Shown: one piece after another, positions 26,339 through 36,290 of the stretch
How positions within the stretch are numbered: the first letter of the stretch is position 1
How the letters are laid out: each line of letters begins with the position of its first letter
DNA from: Nocardia sp. CDC159
GTDB taxonomy: Bacteria > Actinomycetota > Actinomycetes > Mycobacteriales > Mycobacteriaceae
Direction of reading: 5' to 3'
Assembly: GCF_023740735.1 (NCBI RefSeq)
Contig: NZ_JAMRXH010000002.1
Location: 310,001 to 374,000 of the forward strand
Length of the DNA: 64,000 nucleotides
Translations under genes and position numbers: made by a program
The notes under the pieces: generated by a model
Seen by the model: only the letters and a program-made list of their open reading frames with translations
Database searches by the model: none
Told to the model about the DNA's origin: nothing

Positions 26339-27883
26339 GTGACCGAAACCCACACCGACAGAGCCGAGCACGCTGTACCCGATATGGACGCGGAGCCGAA
26401 GGGATATCAGGGCGAGGGCGCGGGCTCCGGGTTCGTGGTGGTCGCGAACCGGCTACCGGTCGACCTCGAGCGACTACCCGACGGCTCCACGCGCTGGAAG
26501 CGCAGCCCCGGCGGGCTGGTGACGGCGCTGGAGTCGGTGCTGCGCAACAACAACGGCGCCTGGGTCGGCTGGGCGGGCGTGCCCGACGTCGACCTCGATC
26601 CGATCAACGAGGACGGCCTCGAGCTGCATCCGGTGCCGCTGTCGGCCCAGGAGGTCGCCGATTACTACGAGGGCTTCTCCAACGGCACGCTGTGGCCGCT
26701 GTATCACGATGTGATCGTGCGGCCCGAATACCACCGCGAGTGGTGGGCCGCCTACGTCAATGTCAACCGCCGCTTCGCCGAGCACACCGCGAAGGTCGCC
26801 GCCGAGGGCGCGACGGTCTGGGTGCAGGACTATCAGCTGCAGCTGGTGCCCAAGATGCTGCGCATGCTGCGGCCGGATCTGACCATCGGCTTCTTCCTGC
26901 ACATCCCGTTCCCGCCGGTGGAGCTGTTCATGCAGCTGCCGTGGCGGACCGAGATCGTGGAGGGCCTGCTGGGCGCCGACCTGATCGGCTTCCATCTGCC
27001 CGGCGGCGCGCAGAACTTCCTCTACCTGGCCAGAAGGCTTGCCGGACAGCCGACCTCGCGCGGCAACGTGGGTATCCGCTCCAAACTCGGTGTGGTGCAG
27101 GTGGGTTTCCGCACCGTCCGGGTGGGCGCGTTCCCGATCTCCATCGCCTCGGCCGAACTCGACGAGCTCTCGCGCCGCCGCTCGGTGCGCGAGCGCGCCG
27201 CCCAAATCCGTTCGGAGCTGGGCAATCCCAAGAACATCCTGCTCGGCGTCGATCGCCTGGACTACACCAAGGGCATCGATATCCGCCTGGCCGCACTCGA
27301 GGAGTTGCTGCAGGAGAAGCGCATCGATCCCGCCGAGACGGTCATGGTGCAGCTGGCCACCCCCAGCCGCGAGCGCGTCGAGAGCTATATCCAGATGCGC
27401 AGCGATATCGAGCGCCAGGTCGGCCGCATCAACGGCGAATTCGCCCGCGTCGGCTTCCCGGTCGTGCACTATCTGCACCGCCCGATCCCCCGCGACGAAC
27501 TGATCGCCTTCTTCGTCGCCGCCGACGCCATGCTCGTCACCCCGCTGCGCGACGGGATGAACCTGGTCGCCAAGGAGTACGTGGCCTGTCACAGCGGCCT
27601 CAACGGCGCCTTGGTCCTGAGCGAATTCACCGGCGCCGCGGCCGAATTACGCCAGGCCTACCTGTGCAATCCGCACGACCTCGACAGCGTCAAGGACGCC
27701 ATCACGCACGCCCTCTCCGACGATCCGGACACCCGCCGTCGTCGTATGCGCGCGCTGCGCCGCCAGGTCCTCACCCACGACGTGGACCGTTGGGCCCGGG
27801 CGTTTCTCGACGCGCTGGCCCAGGACCGGGTCGCGGGCAGCGCGCTGCTCACCGACGACGATGTGGATCCCGGGGCGCGCTGA
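26339..27883 (+). CDS. otsA: Trehalose-6-phosphate synthase
   Basis: The 514-residue GT20 glycosyltransferase makes trehalose-6-phosphate from UDP/ADP-glucose and glucose-6-phosphate. Hallmarks: [53 protein letters not shown] and [10 protein letters not shown]. The GTG start has GGAGG 6 nt upstream and adds a 40-residue non-conserved leader. The stop is directly adjacent to the stop of the convergent mce-associated gene with no spacer. Confidence 0.95.
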   Translation: MTETHTDRAEHAVPDMDAEPKGYQGEGAGSGFVVVANRLPVDLERLPDGSTRWKRSPGGLVTALESVLRNNNGAWVGWAGVPDVDLDPINEDGLELHPVPLSAQEVADYYEGFSNGTLWPLYHDVIVRPEYHREWWAAYVNVNRRFAEHTAKVAAEGATVWVQDYQLQLVPKMLRMLRPDLTIGFFLHIPFPPVELFMQLPWRTEIVEGLLGADLIGFHLPGGAQNFLYLARRLAGQPTSRGNVGIRSKLGVVQVGFRTVRVGAFPISIASAELDELSRRRSVRERAAQIRSELGNPKNILLGVDRLDYTKGIDIRLAALEELLQEKRIDPAETVMVQLATPSRERVESYIQMRSDIERQVGRINGEFARVGFPVVHYLHRPIPRDELIAFFVAADAMLVTPLRDGMNLVAKEYVACHSGLNGALVLSEFTGAAAELRQAYLCNPHDLDSVKDAITHALSDDPDTRRRRMRALRRQVLTHDVDRWARAFLDALAQDRVAGSALLTDDDVDPGAR

Positions 27884-28381
27884 TCAGATCGGCGTCACCT
27901 GCGCCACCAGCCACTGCCCGTCCCGCCTGTCCAGGGAGACCCGCACCCGGCTCGGGGTGACCGTGCCCTGCGGGGAGTCCTTGCTGGTGGTGACCTGATT
28001 CAGATAAACCAGCACGACCGCGTGCGACCGCTGGGCGGAAACTATTCCGGCAGCCTGGGCGGTCGCCTGCACCGTCAGCTGCTTCTCCTTCGCCCCGGGG
28101 ACGATGGCCTGGTTGATCAGCTTCAGATAGTCGTCACGGAAGCCGGGGGCGAGATTGTTCGCGATCTTGGGCAGTTCGGTGTCGACGCTGTGGAAGTCGT
28201 AGGTGAACATGCCCTCGACCGTGCGCCGGGCCGCGGCGACGGAGTCGGTGCGCGCCTGCTCCGCCTGGGTGTCCGCGCGGTAGGAGTGGTACAGGTACCA
28301 GGCCGATCCGAGCGAGAGCGCGATCAGCCCGACGGCGATCACGCGAATCAGGATCAGGCGCATCTTGTCGTTGCCGTTCAT
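27884..28381 (-). CDS. mam4B: Mce-associated membrane protein (Rv3492c type)
   Basis: The 165-residue protein has one N-terminal membrane helix (LILIRVIAVGLIALSLGSAWYL) and a conserved Mce-associated (Mas/Mam) extracytoplasmic domain ending in RVRVSLDRRDGQWLVAQVTPI. Such proteins stabilise Mce transporter complexes. It is the last gene of the mce4 operon; the start overlaps the previous gene by 4 bp. Confidence 0.85.
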   Translation of the reverse strand: MNGNDKMRLILIRVIAVGLIALSLGSAWYLYHSYRADTQAEQARTDSVAAARRTVEGMFTYDFHSVDTELPKIANNLAPGFRDDYLKLINQAIVPGAKEKQLTVQATAQAAGIVSAQRSHAVVLVYLNQVTTSKDSPQGTVTPSRVRVSLDRRDGQWLVAQVTPI

Positions 28382-29085
28382 GCCACGAACTCCACCTGTG
28401 CGGCGGTGGTCGTCGACCCGTCGCGGGTGACGGTCACCCGGAACCGGTAGAACCGCTGCTGCGGATCGGCGGAACCGGCATTGGTCAGGGTCTGCTTGGC
28501 GGCGACCAGGATTCGCGCGGAGGTGTCGTCCTCGCTCTCGATCGCGGTCTCGACGATCTCGCCGCTGGCCTTCACCTTCGCCTGCTGGACGACCTGTGCG
28601 TAGGCGTCCTTGCGCTGGGAGTACTCGGCCTTCAGCTCGCCGGAGGCCACCGCGAGCACCCGGTCGATGTCCTGCTGGGCCGTATCGCCGGTGATGGTGG
28701 TCAGATTCAGAATCGCCTGCTTGGCGGTCTGCACGAAGGCGGCCTCGCGCTCGGCACGGGCGTCCAGCGTCTGGCGATGGTGCAGGAACAGTCCCCCGCC
28801 GACCAGCACCCCCGCCAGGGCGACGATCGCGGCCGCCATCGCGGTCCACTCGAGCCAGCCCAGCCGAGCGCGCGAGCGCGGCCGCTCGGCGGGTTCGGTG
28901 GTACCGGGTTCGGTTGCGGGCGAGGCGACCTCGTCGATTTCGGTGGCCGACGACGACGGCGCGGGCTCGACGGGCGCGGCCTTGCGCACCGTGATGGTCT
29001 CGACCGCGGGTGGCTCGCCCGCGGGCGGCCCGGCCGCCCGGACCACGCGTCGGCGGCTGCGCTCGGTTGCACTGCTCTGCGTCAT
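28378..29085 (-). CDS. mam4A: Mce-associated membrane protein (Rv3493c type)
   Basis: The 235-residue protein has a charged Pro/Thr-rich cytoplasmic N-terminus (about 80 residues), one membrane helix (WTAMAAAIVALAGVLVGGGLFL) and a Mam domain with repeated helices and a final strand VTRDGSTTTAAQVEFVA. GGAGGAG precedes the ATG at 29085, which overlaps the mce4F stop (ATGA). It is expected to associate with the Mce4 complex. Confidence 0.85.
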   Translation of the reverse strand: MTQSSATERSRRRVVRAAGPPAGEPPAVETITVRKAAPVEPAPSSSATEIDEVASPATEPGTTEPAERPRSRARLGWLEWTAMAAAIVALAGVLVGGGLFLHHRQTLDARAEREAAFVQTAKQAILNLTTITGDTAQQDIDRVLAVASGELKAEYSQRKDAYAQVVQQAKVKASGEIVETAIESEDDTSARILVAAKQTLTNAGSADPQQRFYRFRVTVTRDGSTTTAAQVEFVA

Positions 29086-30497
29086 CGCTGTTGCTCCTCC
29101 AGCATCGCCTGCCAACTGGACGGTACCGTGCCGGAGCCGCCCGGACCGACGTCACCCTGTCGATAGGTCCGCCCGTCCGGACCGACGAAGGTGTGATTGT
29201 TCAGGTCGTAGTTCCGCAGCACCGCGGCGGGCTGGGTACTCGCGGGCGCGTCCGGAGCGACGGGCGCACCCGACGGCGTCACCGGCCGCGGCGGGCCGAA
29301 CGGCGGATTGTCCCCGGCGGGCACATAACCCCTGGGATCGTGGCACAACTCGGGCGTGGGGGCCCGCTTACCCGGCACGTCCTGACATGGCGTGTTGCGA
29401 ATACCGCGCACGGCCTCCTTGGCGTTCTGCGCCACCTTGCAGTACATATCCCCCGGCAGATCCGGGAAGTCCTTCTCGATCGGCGACCGCCGCTGCTCGG
29501 GCGGCACGAATCCGGTGGTGCAGCCGGGCGGATCGTTGAGCCCGAGCATGAAATCCACCATCGCCCCGTATTCGGCCGGACCGCGCACGACGGTCAGCAG
29601 GGCCGCGATCATCTGCGGGTAGATCACCAGGATCTGTTCCAGGCCCGCGTGATAGGTGACGCCGACCTGCCCGACATTGATCAGATTCGACAGCAGCAGC
29701 GGCAGCGTCGGCCGCATGTCCTGAAAGGTCGAGCTGACCTTCTGCGCCGCCGAGGGGGTGCGCTCGATCAATTGCCCCAGCGACGGATCGTGTTGGCGCA
29801 GTTGATCGGTCACCGTGGCCAGATCGCGGGTCCAGGACCGGATGGCGGCATCGGACTGGTTCTGGGTGTCGAGCAGCGGCCCGATCTTCGCGAGCAGGTC
29901 CTTCGTCTGGTCGGTGTTGGCGCGTGCCTCCTGAACCAGCAGCGACGCCGAGTCGATGAATCGCTGCAGATCGGGTCCGGCGCCGTTGAACGCGACGAAC
30001 GCGTCGTCGATGAGCTGCCGCAGCTCGGTGTCGGCGACGGTCGACAGCAACCGATCCGCCTGATCCAGCATGGCCCCCACATCCTGCGGCAGGGTGGTCC
30101 GCTCGACCGGAATCACCGATCCGTCACGGAGATTGCCGCCGCGCGGGTTGTCCACCGGCACCAGGTCCACATACTGCTCGCCCACCGCGGACACGCTCTT
30201 GACCGCGGCCGTGACATCGCCGGGAATCTTGTAATCGCTGTCGATGCGCAGCTTCGCGTCCACCCCGTCGGGGGTCAGCCGGAGTTCGGAGACCTTGCCG
30301 ACATTGGTGCCTCGATAGGCGACGTTGGCGGTGGGATACAGCCCGCCGGTGGCCGCGAGTCGGACGGTGACCTCGTAGCGTCCGATCCCGAACATGGCGG
30401 GCAGCTGCACATAGCTTCCGGCCATGACCACCAGGCCCACCACGGTCAGCAGGGCGAAGATCACCAGCTGGGCGCGGACGAATCGAGTGAGCTTCAT
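29082..30497 (-). CDS. mce4F: Mce family protein Mce4F
   Basis: The 471-residue protein has an N-terminal membrane anchor (VRAQLVIFALLTVVGLVVMAGS), one MlaD/MCE domain (about 40-120, with the YRGTNVGKVSEL loop), a long helical tunnel-forming part and a low-complexity Pro-rich C-terminus. It is a substrate-shuttle subunit of the Mce4 steroid importer spanning the mycomembrane periplasm. It is the sixth mce gene of the operon, linked by ATGA overlaps on both sides. Confidence 0.93.
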   Translation of the reverse strand: MKLTRFVRAQLVIFALLTVVGLVVMAGSYVQLPAMFGIGRYEVTVRLAATGGLYPTANVAYRGTNVGKVSELRLTPDGVDAKLRIDSDYKIPGDVTAAVKSVSAVGEQYVDLVPVDNPRGGNLRDGSVIPVERTTLPQDVGAMLDQADRLLSTVADTELRQLIDDAFVAFNGAGPDLQRFIDSASLLVQEARANTDQTKDLLAKIGPLLDTQNQSDAAIRSWTRDLATVTDQLRQHDPSLGQLIERTPSAAQKVSSTFQDMRPTLPLLLSNLINVGQVGVTYHAGLEQILVIYPQMIAALLTVVRGPAEYGAMVDFMLGLNDPPGCTTGFVPPEQRRSPIEKDFPDLPGDMYCKVAQNAKEAVRGIRNTPCQDVPGKRAPTPELCHDPRGYVPAGDNPPFGPPRPVTPSGAPVAPDAPASTQPAAVLRNYDLNNHTFVGPDGRTYRQGDVGPGGSGTVPSSWQAMLEEQQR

Positions 30498-31732
30498 CGG
30501 CCCGGACCCCCTTGCGGCGCAATCGGAACCGTCAGGCCCGGAATGGCGGGCAGACCTGGAATCGGCGGCAGCCCGGGAATGCTCGGGGTCGGCGTGGGCG
30601 GCTGCGGCTCCGGCGGGGGCGGCGGCCGCAGCGGATCGGTGGCCGGATTGCCGTTGCCCATCGCGGTTCCGGCGATCGTGCCGAGCGCGCCCTCGACGCC
30701 GCCGAAGCGGCCGCCCAGCGGGGTACCGGTGAGGAAGTTGGAATCCAGTCGCGCCCCGGTGATGTCGACGGTCATGAGCAGATTCAGATAGTCGCCCTTG
30801 AGCGCCCGATCGATGTTCTTCATCGGGAACGGGAAGGTGAGCAGGATTTGCAGCGACTCCGCCAGGCGGGAACCGGTGTCGCCCAGCGCCTTCAGCGCCG
30901 GATGCAGCTGCGCCAGATTCGCCTTCAGATCCTCGCCGCCCTGGGCGATGATGCGCTGCACCACATCGCTCAGATCACCCAGGGCCGTAATCGTTCTGGT
31001 GATGTTCGCGCGGCGGTCGGCCAGCACGGTCAGCGCCGGATGGATCTTCTGCACCGCGTCGGCCAGTTGGTCCTGCTGCTGCGCGAGCCGCCCGGCGAAC
31101 CGGTCCAGGCCGTTCATCGCGTCGATGATGTCGGCGGTCTGCTGATCCAGCGTCGTGGTCAGCTGGGTCAGCTGCGGCAACAGGTCGCGAATCGCGTCGG
31201 TGCGGCCGGTGAAGGTGGCGTTCAGCTCGCGGGTGATGGTCTCCAGCTGGGCGATGCCGCCGCCGTTGAGCACCACCGACAGCGAGGAGAGCACCTGTTC
31301 GGTGGTTGGATAGTCCGCCGCCCGGGCCAGCGGTATGAGGTCGCCGTCGCGCAACTGCCCCTCGGGCTCGACGCCCCTCGGGGCGAGCAGCTCGACGTGA
31401 TTGCTGCCCAGCAGGCTGGTCTGCCCCACCCGGGCCTCCGCGTTGGCGGGCAGCCGCACCCCCTTGTCGAGGCTGACCGTCACCAGCGCGTGCCAGTCCT
31501 CGACCTCGATATTCGACACCGTCCCCACCGTCACGTCATCGACCTTGACCGGTGAATTACGGGTCAGCGTGGTGACATTCGGCATCTGAATGCGCACCCG
31601 CCACGACCCCTCCCCCGTGCCCGCCGCACCCGGCATGGGCAGGGTGTTCAGGCCATCCCATTCGCATCCGGTGACGCCGAGCAGCAGCGTCAGTGCGAGT
31701 GCGGCACCGGCGATCCGTGCGCGCCCCATCAT
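30494..31732 (-). CDS. mce4E: Mce family lipoprotein Mce4E (LprN type)
   Basis: The 412-residue protein begins with a lipoprotein signal: lipobox VTGC, C23 lipidated. MCE domain (about 45-125) with LLGSNHVELLAP, a helical region, and a C-terminus with many Pro residues. The position-5 subunit of every mce operon is a lipoprotein, as here. The ATG pair at 31732/31729 follows GGGAGG; the start overlaps mce4D. Confidence 0.93.
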   Translation of the reverse strand: MMGRARIAGAALALTLLLGVTGCEWDGLNTLPMPGAAGTGEGSWRVRIQMPNVTTLTRNSPVKVDDVTVGTVSNIEVEDWHALVTVSLDKGVRLPANAEARVGQTSLLGSNHVELLAPRGVEPEGQLRDGDLIPLARAADYPTTEQVLSSLSVVLNGGGIAQLETITRELNATFTGRTDAIRDLLPQLTQLTTTLDQQTADIIDAMNGLDRFAGRLAQQQDQLADAVQKIHPALTVLADRRANITRTITALGDLSDVVQRIIAQGGEDLKANLAQLHPALKALGDTGSRLAESLQILLTFPFPMKNIDRALKGDYLNLLMTVDITGARLDSNFLTGTPLGGRFGGVEGALGTIAGTAMGNGNPATDPLRPPPPPEPQPPTPTPSIPGLPPIPGLPAIPGLTVPIAPQGGPGR

Positions 31733-32985
31733 CGACCTCCCGGGACGGCGAGCCCGGCGATACCGTTCGGCACGGCCGTCGGCGCGGAGCCCTGCGCAGC
31801 CAATCGATCGGCCAGTTCCGGCGTGCTGAAGGTGAGCTGATTCGGGAACGCGCCCTGCCCCGTCGCCGGATTGGCCAGCAGCGGCGGATAATTCATCATC
31901 AGCGACTGTATGACCGGCGCGACGTACTGACGGCACAGCGCTCCGGTTCGGTCGGACTGATTGGCCTCGAGGCCCTCGATGGCCCCGCACAGGAATGCGA
32001 ACGGATTGGCGAAGTTGGTCAGTACGACCGAACCGGTCAGGGTGCCCTGGGCGGGCTTGTAGATCTGATAGAAGTTCGCCAGGCCCGTGGGACCGGAGTG
32101 CAGGACGCGCTCGAGCTCGGGCCGCTTGTCGGCCAGGATCTGGGTGGCATCGGCCAGCCGCCGCACGCTCTCGGTGAGCTGTCCCCCGCGCTCGTCGAGG
32201 AAGCGCTTCACATCGGCGATGGCGGTATCCAGATTGTCCAGTCCCGCACCGAGATCCTCCGACACCCCCGCCAGCACCGACGACACCGATGCCAGCCGCC
32301 CGCCGAATTGCACGATCTGATCGTTGCTCTTGGACAGGACGTCGACGAACTGCTGCAGATTGCGGATGGTTCCGAACAGATCGGTGCGGCCGTCGGACAG
32401 CGTGTTCAGCGTGCTCGACAACTCGCGCAGGGTGTCGCGCAGCGCCTGGGCGTTGCCGTTGCCCAGATTCGCCGAGGCGGTGTCGACGAAGCGGCCGAAC
32501 GAGCCCTGTTCGTCCTCGCCCACCGGCCCCAGGGCCTGCGACAGCTTGGTCAACTCGGCCTTGATGTCGTCCCATTCCACCGGCACCGCGGTGCGCTCGA
32601 TCGGAATCTCCCCGCCGTCGTGCAGTTTCGGGCCGCCGGTATAGGCGGGCGCCAGCTGCACGAAGCGCGCCGAGACCAGCGACGGCGAAATCGTCACCGC
32701 CCGCACCTCGGCAGGGATATCGATGCCGCGGTCCACGGTCATGGTGACCTGGACCCGATCCTTACCCGGCTCGATCGAATCGATCCGGCCCACCTTCACG
32801 CCCAGCACCCGCACGTCGTCCCCGGCGTACAGCCCGGTTGTCGACGGGAAATACGCGGTGATTTGCGTCTTTCCGATATTCACCACGGCGCTGTAGCAGA
32901 TCCAGCCGCCCAGGGCGACGACCAGCGCCACGACCACCAGCTTGGCCCAGCGCGGCACCCCGCCGATCCTGCGCAGTGCGTTCAT
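31729..32985 (-). CDS. mce4D: Mce family protein Mce4D
   Basis: The 418-residue protein has an N-terminal helix (AKLVVVALVVALGGWICYSAVV), MCE domain with TGLYAGDDVRVLGVKVGRID and a helical C-terminal part. It is the fourth Mce subunit of the operon. The ATG at 32985 overlaps mce4C by 4 bp; upstream extension of the frame is not Mce-like. Confidence 0.93.
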   Translation of the reverse strand: MNALRRIGGVPRWAKLVVVALVVALGGWICYSAVVNIGKTQITAYFPSTTGLYAGDDVRVLGVKVGRIDSIEPGKDRVQVTMTVDRGIDIPAEVRAVTISPSLVSARFVQLAPAYTGGPKLHDGGEIPIERTAVPVEWDDIKAELTKLSQALGPVGEDEQGSFGRFVDTASANLGNGNAQALRDTLRELSSTLNTLSDGRTDLFGTIRNLQQFVDVLSKSNDQIVQFGGRLASVSSVLAGVSEDLGAGLDNLDTAIADVKRFLDERGGQLTESVRRLADATQILADKRPELERVLHSGPTGLANFYQIYKPAQGTLTGSVVLTNFANPFAFLCGAIEGLEANQSDRTGALCRQYVAPVIQSLMMNYPPLLANPATGQGAFPNQLTFSTPELADRLAAQGSAPTAVPNGIAGLAVPGGR

Positions 32986-34043
32986 TTCGGCGGCTCCTGA
33001 ATCGATGGGCCGACCGACAGCGGCGGCGAGCCGAGGTACTCCTGCAGCGATTGCGGCACCCGCTGCGGCCACACCAGCGCATCGACCAGCGGGCGCAGGC
33101 TCAGGCTCGAGGCGTTGGACACGTACGCCTGGAAATAGGGGCCGCTGCCGACCTGTTCGCCCAGCGCCGCCGCGTACGGGCCGAGGGCATCGAGGGCCCT
33201 GCTCAGGTTCTTCCGATTCTTCTGCAGCAGCCCCAGCACCGAATTGAGCCGATCCAGCGTCGGTTTCAGCTGCGCCTCGTTGTCGTTGACGAAGCCGGTC
33301 AGCTGCTGGGCCAACCCGTTGACGAAGACGATCAGCTGACTCAGCGCGGTGCGGCGGGCATTGAGCTCGCCGAGCAGATTGTTGCCGTCGACCAGCAGCG
33401 CATCGATCTGATTGGACCGGTCGGCCAGCACCTTCGTCACGCCCTGGGCGCGCGCGAGCAGATCGGTGAGCGCCTTGTCGCGGGCGTTGAGGCTGCGCGA
33501 GAGCTGGGTGACGCCGTCGAGGGCGGCCCGCAGCGGCGCGGGCGTATCGGCGAACGCGCCCGAGAGGGTGTCCAGGGTCTTGTCGACCTGGTCCAGATCC
33601 AGGCCCTGCACGGTCTTGGTGAGATCACCGAGGGCGTCGTTGAGCGAGTACGGGGAGGTGGTGCGGTCCAACGGAATCGACGCACCGCCGCGCATCGCAC
33701 CGGGCCCGGTGGGCACCACCTCGAGCGATTTGCGACCGAGCACGGTATTGGTCTTGATGGCCGCGGTCGTCTTCTGTCCCAGCACGATCGATTCGTCGAC
33801 ACTGAAGCGAACGCGCACCTTCGCGCCCTCCAGACCGACCTCGTCGACCCGGCCGGAGCGCACCCCCGCCACCTGCACCGGATCGCCGGGCACCAGCCCG
33901 CCCGCATCGGCGAAATAGGCGGTGAATTCCGCACCGCCGCGGATGAACGGAAGGCGGTCGAACTGCAGGGCCGACAGCGAGATCGCCACGGCGAGCACCA
34001 CGCCGACGATGCCGACATCGATCACGGAAGAGCGCTCGTTCAC
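32982..34043 (-). CDS. mce4C: Mce family protein Mce4C
   Basis: The 353-residue protein starts MNERSSVIDVGIVGVVLAVA (GTG, GTGA overlap with mce4B) and has an MCE domain with GGLVPGDPVQVAGVRSGRVD, followed by helical repeats. It forms part of the Mce4 shuttle. The frame is open 58 codons further upstream inside mce4B, but that part is not Mce-like. Confidence 0.93.
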   Translation of the reverse strand: MNERSSVIDVGIVGVVLAVAISLSALQFDRLPFIRGGAEFTAYFADAGGLVPGDPVQVAGVRSGRVDEVGLEGAKVRVRFSVDESIVLGQKTTAAIKTNTVLGRKSLEVVPTGPGAMRGGASIPLDRTTSPYSLNDALGDLTKTVQGLDLDQVDKTLDTLSGAFADTPAPLRAALDGVTQLSRSLNARDKALTDLLARAQGVTKVLADRSNQIDALLVDGNNLLGELNARRTALSQLIVFVNGLAQQLTGFVNDNEAQLKPTLDRLNSVLGLLQKNRKNLSRALDALGPYAAALGEQVGSGPYFQAYVSNASSLSLRPLVDALVWPQRVPQSLQEYLGSPPLSVGPSIQEPPK

Positions 34044-35071
34044 TGGTCGCCGCACCTTCCCGTGGTCTGCAGGCCGGGTAGGTTGACGTGCATCGGCTTC
34101 CCGTCGGGACCGTCGACGAGCAGGTTCGTCCCGCAGACGTACATGTTCAGAAACGATCCGTAGGAGCCGATGTGCACCAACTTCTTGTAGGTGTCCGGCA
34201 GCCGGTCCAACACCCACTGCACCTGATCGCGGCCGTCGTCGAGATTCGCCGATACCCGACCCAATTGATCGAAGCTCTGCTTCAGGTCCGGGCGTGCCTG
34301 CCGCAGCAGATCGGTCAGATCGCCGGTCGCGCCCGCCAGCCGGGGCAGCGCCGCACCGATCGGATCGCGGTCGGCCGCCAGCCCGCTCACCAACCGCTGT
34401 AATTCGGTCAGTGTGGTGTCGAATTCACCACCGCGCTGATCGAGGGTCGTCAGCACCGTGCGCAGATTCTCGATCACGCTGCCGATCAGGGCATCTCGAT
34501 CGGCCAGGGTCTTGGTGAACGATCCGGAGCTGTTCAGCAGCGCCACCAGCGTCCCGCCCTGCCCCTGGAACACCTGCAGCAGCGCACTGGTCAGATCGTT
34601 GACCTGGGCCGGATTCAGCCCGCGCAGCAGCGGTTTGAAGCCGCCGAGCAGCAGGTCGAGGTCCAGGGCGGGCTTGGTCCGATCCACCCCGATCGTGCCG
34701 CCCTTGGTCAGCGCCTGGGCGGTGCCCGGTCCCTCCAGCAGTTCCAGATACCGGTCGCCGACGAGATTCTCGTAGCGGATGGCGGCATGGGTGCTGGTGT
34801 AGAGCCGGTATGTGTGATCGACCTCGAAATCGACGTGGGCCAGATGGTCCTTGCCGACGTAGACCCGCTTGACCGAACCGACCGGCACCCCGGCGATGCG
34901 CACCTTCGAACCGGGCAGCATGCCCGAGGAACTGGTGAAGATCGCGTGATACCCGGTCTCCCGCGCGAAGCGCATCTGGCTGAAGATGACCCCCAGTCCG
35001 GCGAGCACCAGCACCATCACCAGGGTGAAGATCGTCAGCTTCACGGTGCTGGCATGTGGTTTGAACCTCAT
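34040..35071 (-). CDS. mce4B: Mce family protein Mce4B
   Basis: The 343-residue protein has an N-terminal helix (LTIFTLVMVLVLAGLGVIF), MCE domain with SGMLPGSKVRIAGVPVGSVK and YENLVGDRYLELLEGPG, a helical region, and a C-terminus with two Cys (VCGTN, TTGRCGDQ) that could form a disulfide outside the membrane. ATGA overlap with mce4A. Confidence 0.93.
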   Translation of the reverse strand: MRFKPHASTVKLTIFTLVMVLVLAGLGVIFSQMRFARETGYHAIFTSSSGMLPGSKVRIAGVPVGSVKRVYVGKDHLAHVDFEVDHTYRLYTSTHAAIRYENLVGDRYLELLEGPGTAQALTKGGTIGVDRTKPALDLDLLLGGFKPLLRGLNPAQVNDLTSALLQVFQGQGGTLVALLNSSGSFTKTLADRDALIGSVIENLRTVLTTLDQRGGEFDTTLTELQRLVSGLAADRDPIGAALPRLAGATGDLTDLLRQARPDLKQSFDQLGRVSANLDDGRDQVQWVLDRLPDTYKKLVHIGSYGSFLNMYVCGTNLLVDGPDGKPMHVNLPGLQTTGRCGDQ

Positions 35072-36285
35072 GGATTACCCACCCCCGGCAGTCCCGCGAA
35101 CAGCACCTGGAACACGTTGGGGCCGTTGGGATGTGTGGTGAGCGATGGCGTCCACACCTCGCCCTCGGAGGTGTCGGTGACCAGATAGTTGGAGTGGCTG
35201 CCCGGCACCCGGTCCAGGACGCCCTCGCAGCGCGGGCCGCCGGTGGCATTCACCTTGGGCAGATCCTTGGGGTACTGGTACGGGGTGCCGCCGGGCATGA
35301 AGCTCGCGTTCAGATTCACCCACGGCCCTTGGCCGCCGAATACCGCATTACCCATCGGCAGCGCGTTCACGACCCCGGATATCAGGCAGAACAGCGCCGG
35401 ATTGTATTCGTCGAGCAGGGCGGTCGTCGGGCGCAACAGATCCAGCGCGGTTACCAGCGGCTGCTCGTTCTCGTTCAGGATCGGTCCCGTCGTATCCGCC
35501 AGCCCGATCAGATTGACCAGCATCGCGTCGAAGCTCTGTTCCTTCCGCACGATCGTCGCACCGGTGACCGTCAGATTGTCGGTGGTGCGCAACAGATCCG
35601 GGACGGTATCGGCGTACAGATTCGTCACCCCCACCGACGCGCGCAGATCCCGCCGCAGATCCGGCAGGCTCGGATTGATGTCGCGCAGATACCGATCCGA
35701 ATCCGCGAGCAGTTGGCCGAACTTGTCTCCGCGACCCTGCAGCGCGGTGCCCAATGCCGTCAGCGTCGCATTCAACTTCTCCGGCGCGATCTTGGCCAGC
35801 ACCTCGGACAGGTGTTGGAACAGCGTATTGAACTCCACCGTGACCGATTTCGCGTTCACGGTCACGCCGGGGGTCAGGGATTTCGACGACGGCCGCTGCG
35901 GGACAACGAAATTCACATATTTGGCGCCGAAGACCGTGGTGGAGCGGATGTCCACGCCGACGTTGGCGGGCAGCAGCCGCAGCTGCTCGGGGTCGATCGC
36001 CAATGTCAGTTGGGCGTTGTCGCCGGTGTACGAAATGGACTTCACCCGACCGATTTCCACCCCGCGCAGCTTCACCTTGGCGTCGGGATCGAGCACCAGG
36101 CCCGCGCGCTGGGCGTCGACGTAGATCGTCTCGGTCGAGGTGAAACCCCCGGCGAACATGGTCAGGGCCACGGCCACCACGGCCGTCAGGCTGGCCACCA
36201 GGGCCAGCCCGGCCAGTTTGACACCCCATCCCGCGCCGAGGATTCTTCCGGCGCCGTCCCTTTCGACCAGCTTGTTCGCCGCCAT
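35068..36285 (-). CDS. mce4A: Mce family protein Mce4A
   Basis: The 405-residue protein has a membrane helix (LAGLALVASLTAVVAVALTMF), MCE domain with DPDAKVKLRGVEIGRVKSI and YVNFVVPQRP, and a long C-terminal helical domain. Mce4A of M. tuberculosis is required for cholesterol import. It follows yrbE4B by 5 bp. Confidence 0.94.
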   Translation of the reverse strand: MAANKLVERDGAGRILGAGWGVKLAGLALVASLTAVVAVALTMFAGGFTSTETIYVDAQRAGLVLDPDAKVKLRGVEIGRVKSISYTGDNAQLTLAIDPEQLRLLPANVGVDIRSTTVFGAKYVNFVVPQRPSSKSLTPGVTVNAKSVTVEFNTLFQHLSEVLAKIAPEKLNATLTALGTALQGRGDKFGQLLADSDRYLRDINPSLPDLRRDLRASVGVTNLYADTVPDLLRTTDNLTVTGATIVRKEQSFDAMLVNLIGLADTTGPILNENEQPLVTALDLLRPTTALLDEYNPALFCLISGVVNALPMGNAVFGGQGPWVNLNASFMPGGTPYQYPKDLPKVNATGGPRCEGVLDRVPGSHSNYLVTDTSEGEVWTPSLTTHPNGPNVFQVLFAGLPGVGNP

Positions 36286-36290
36286 ATCGC

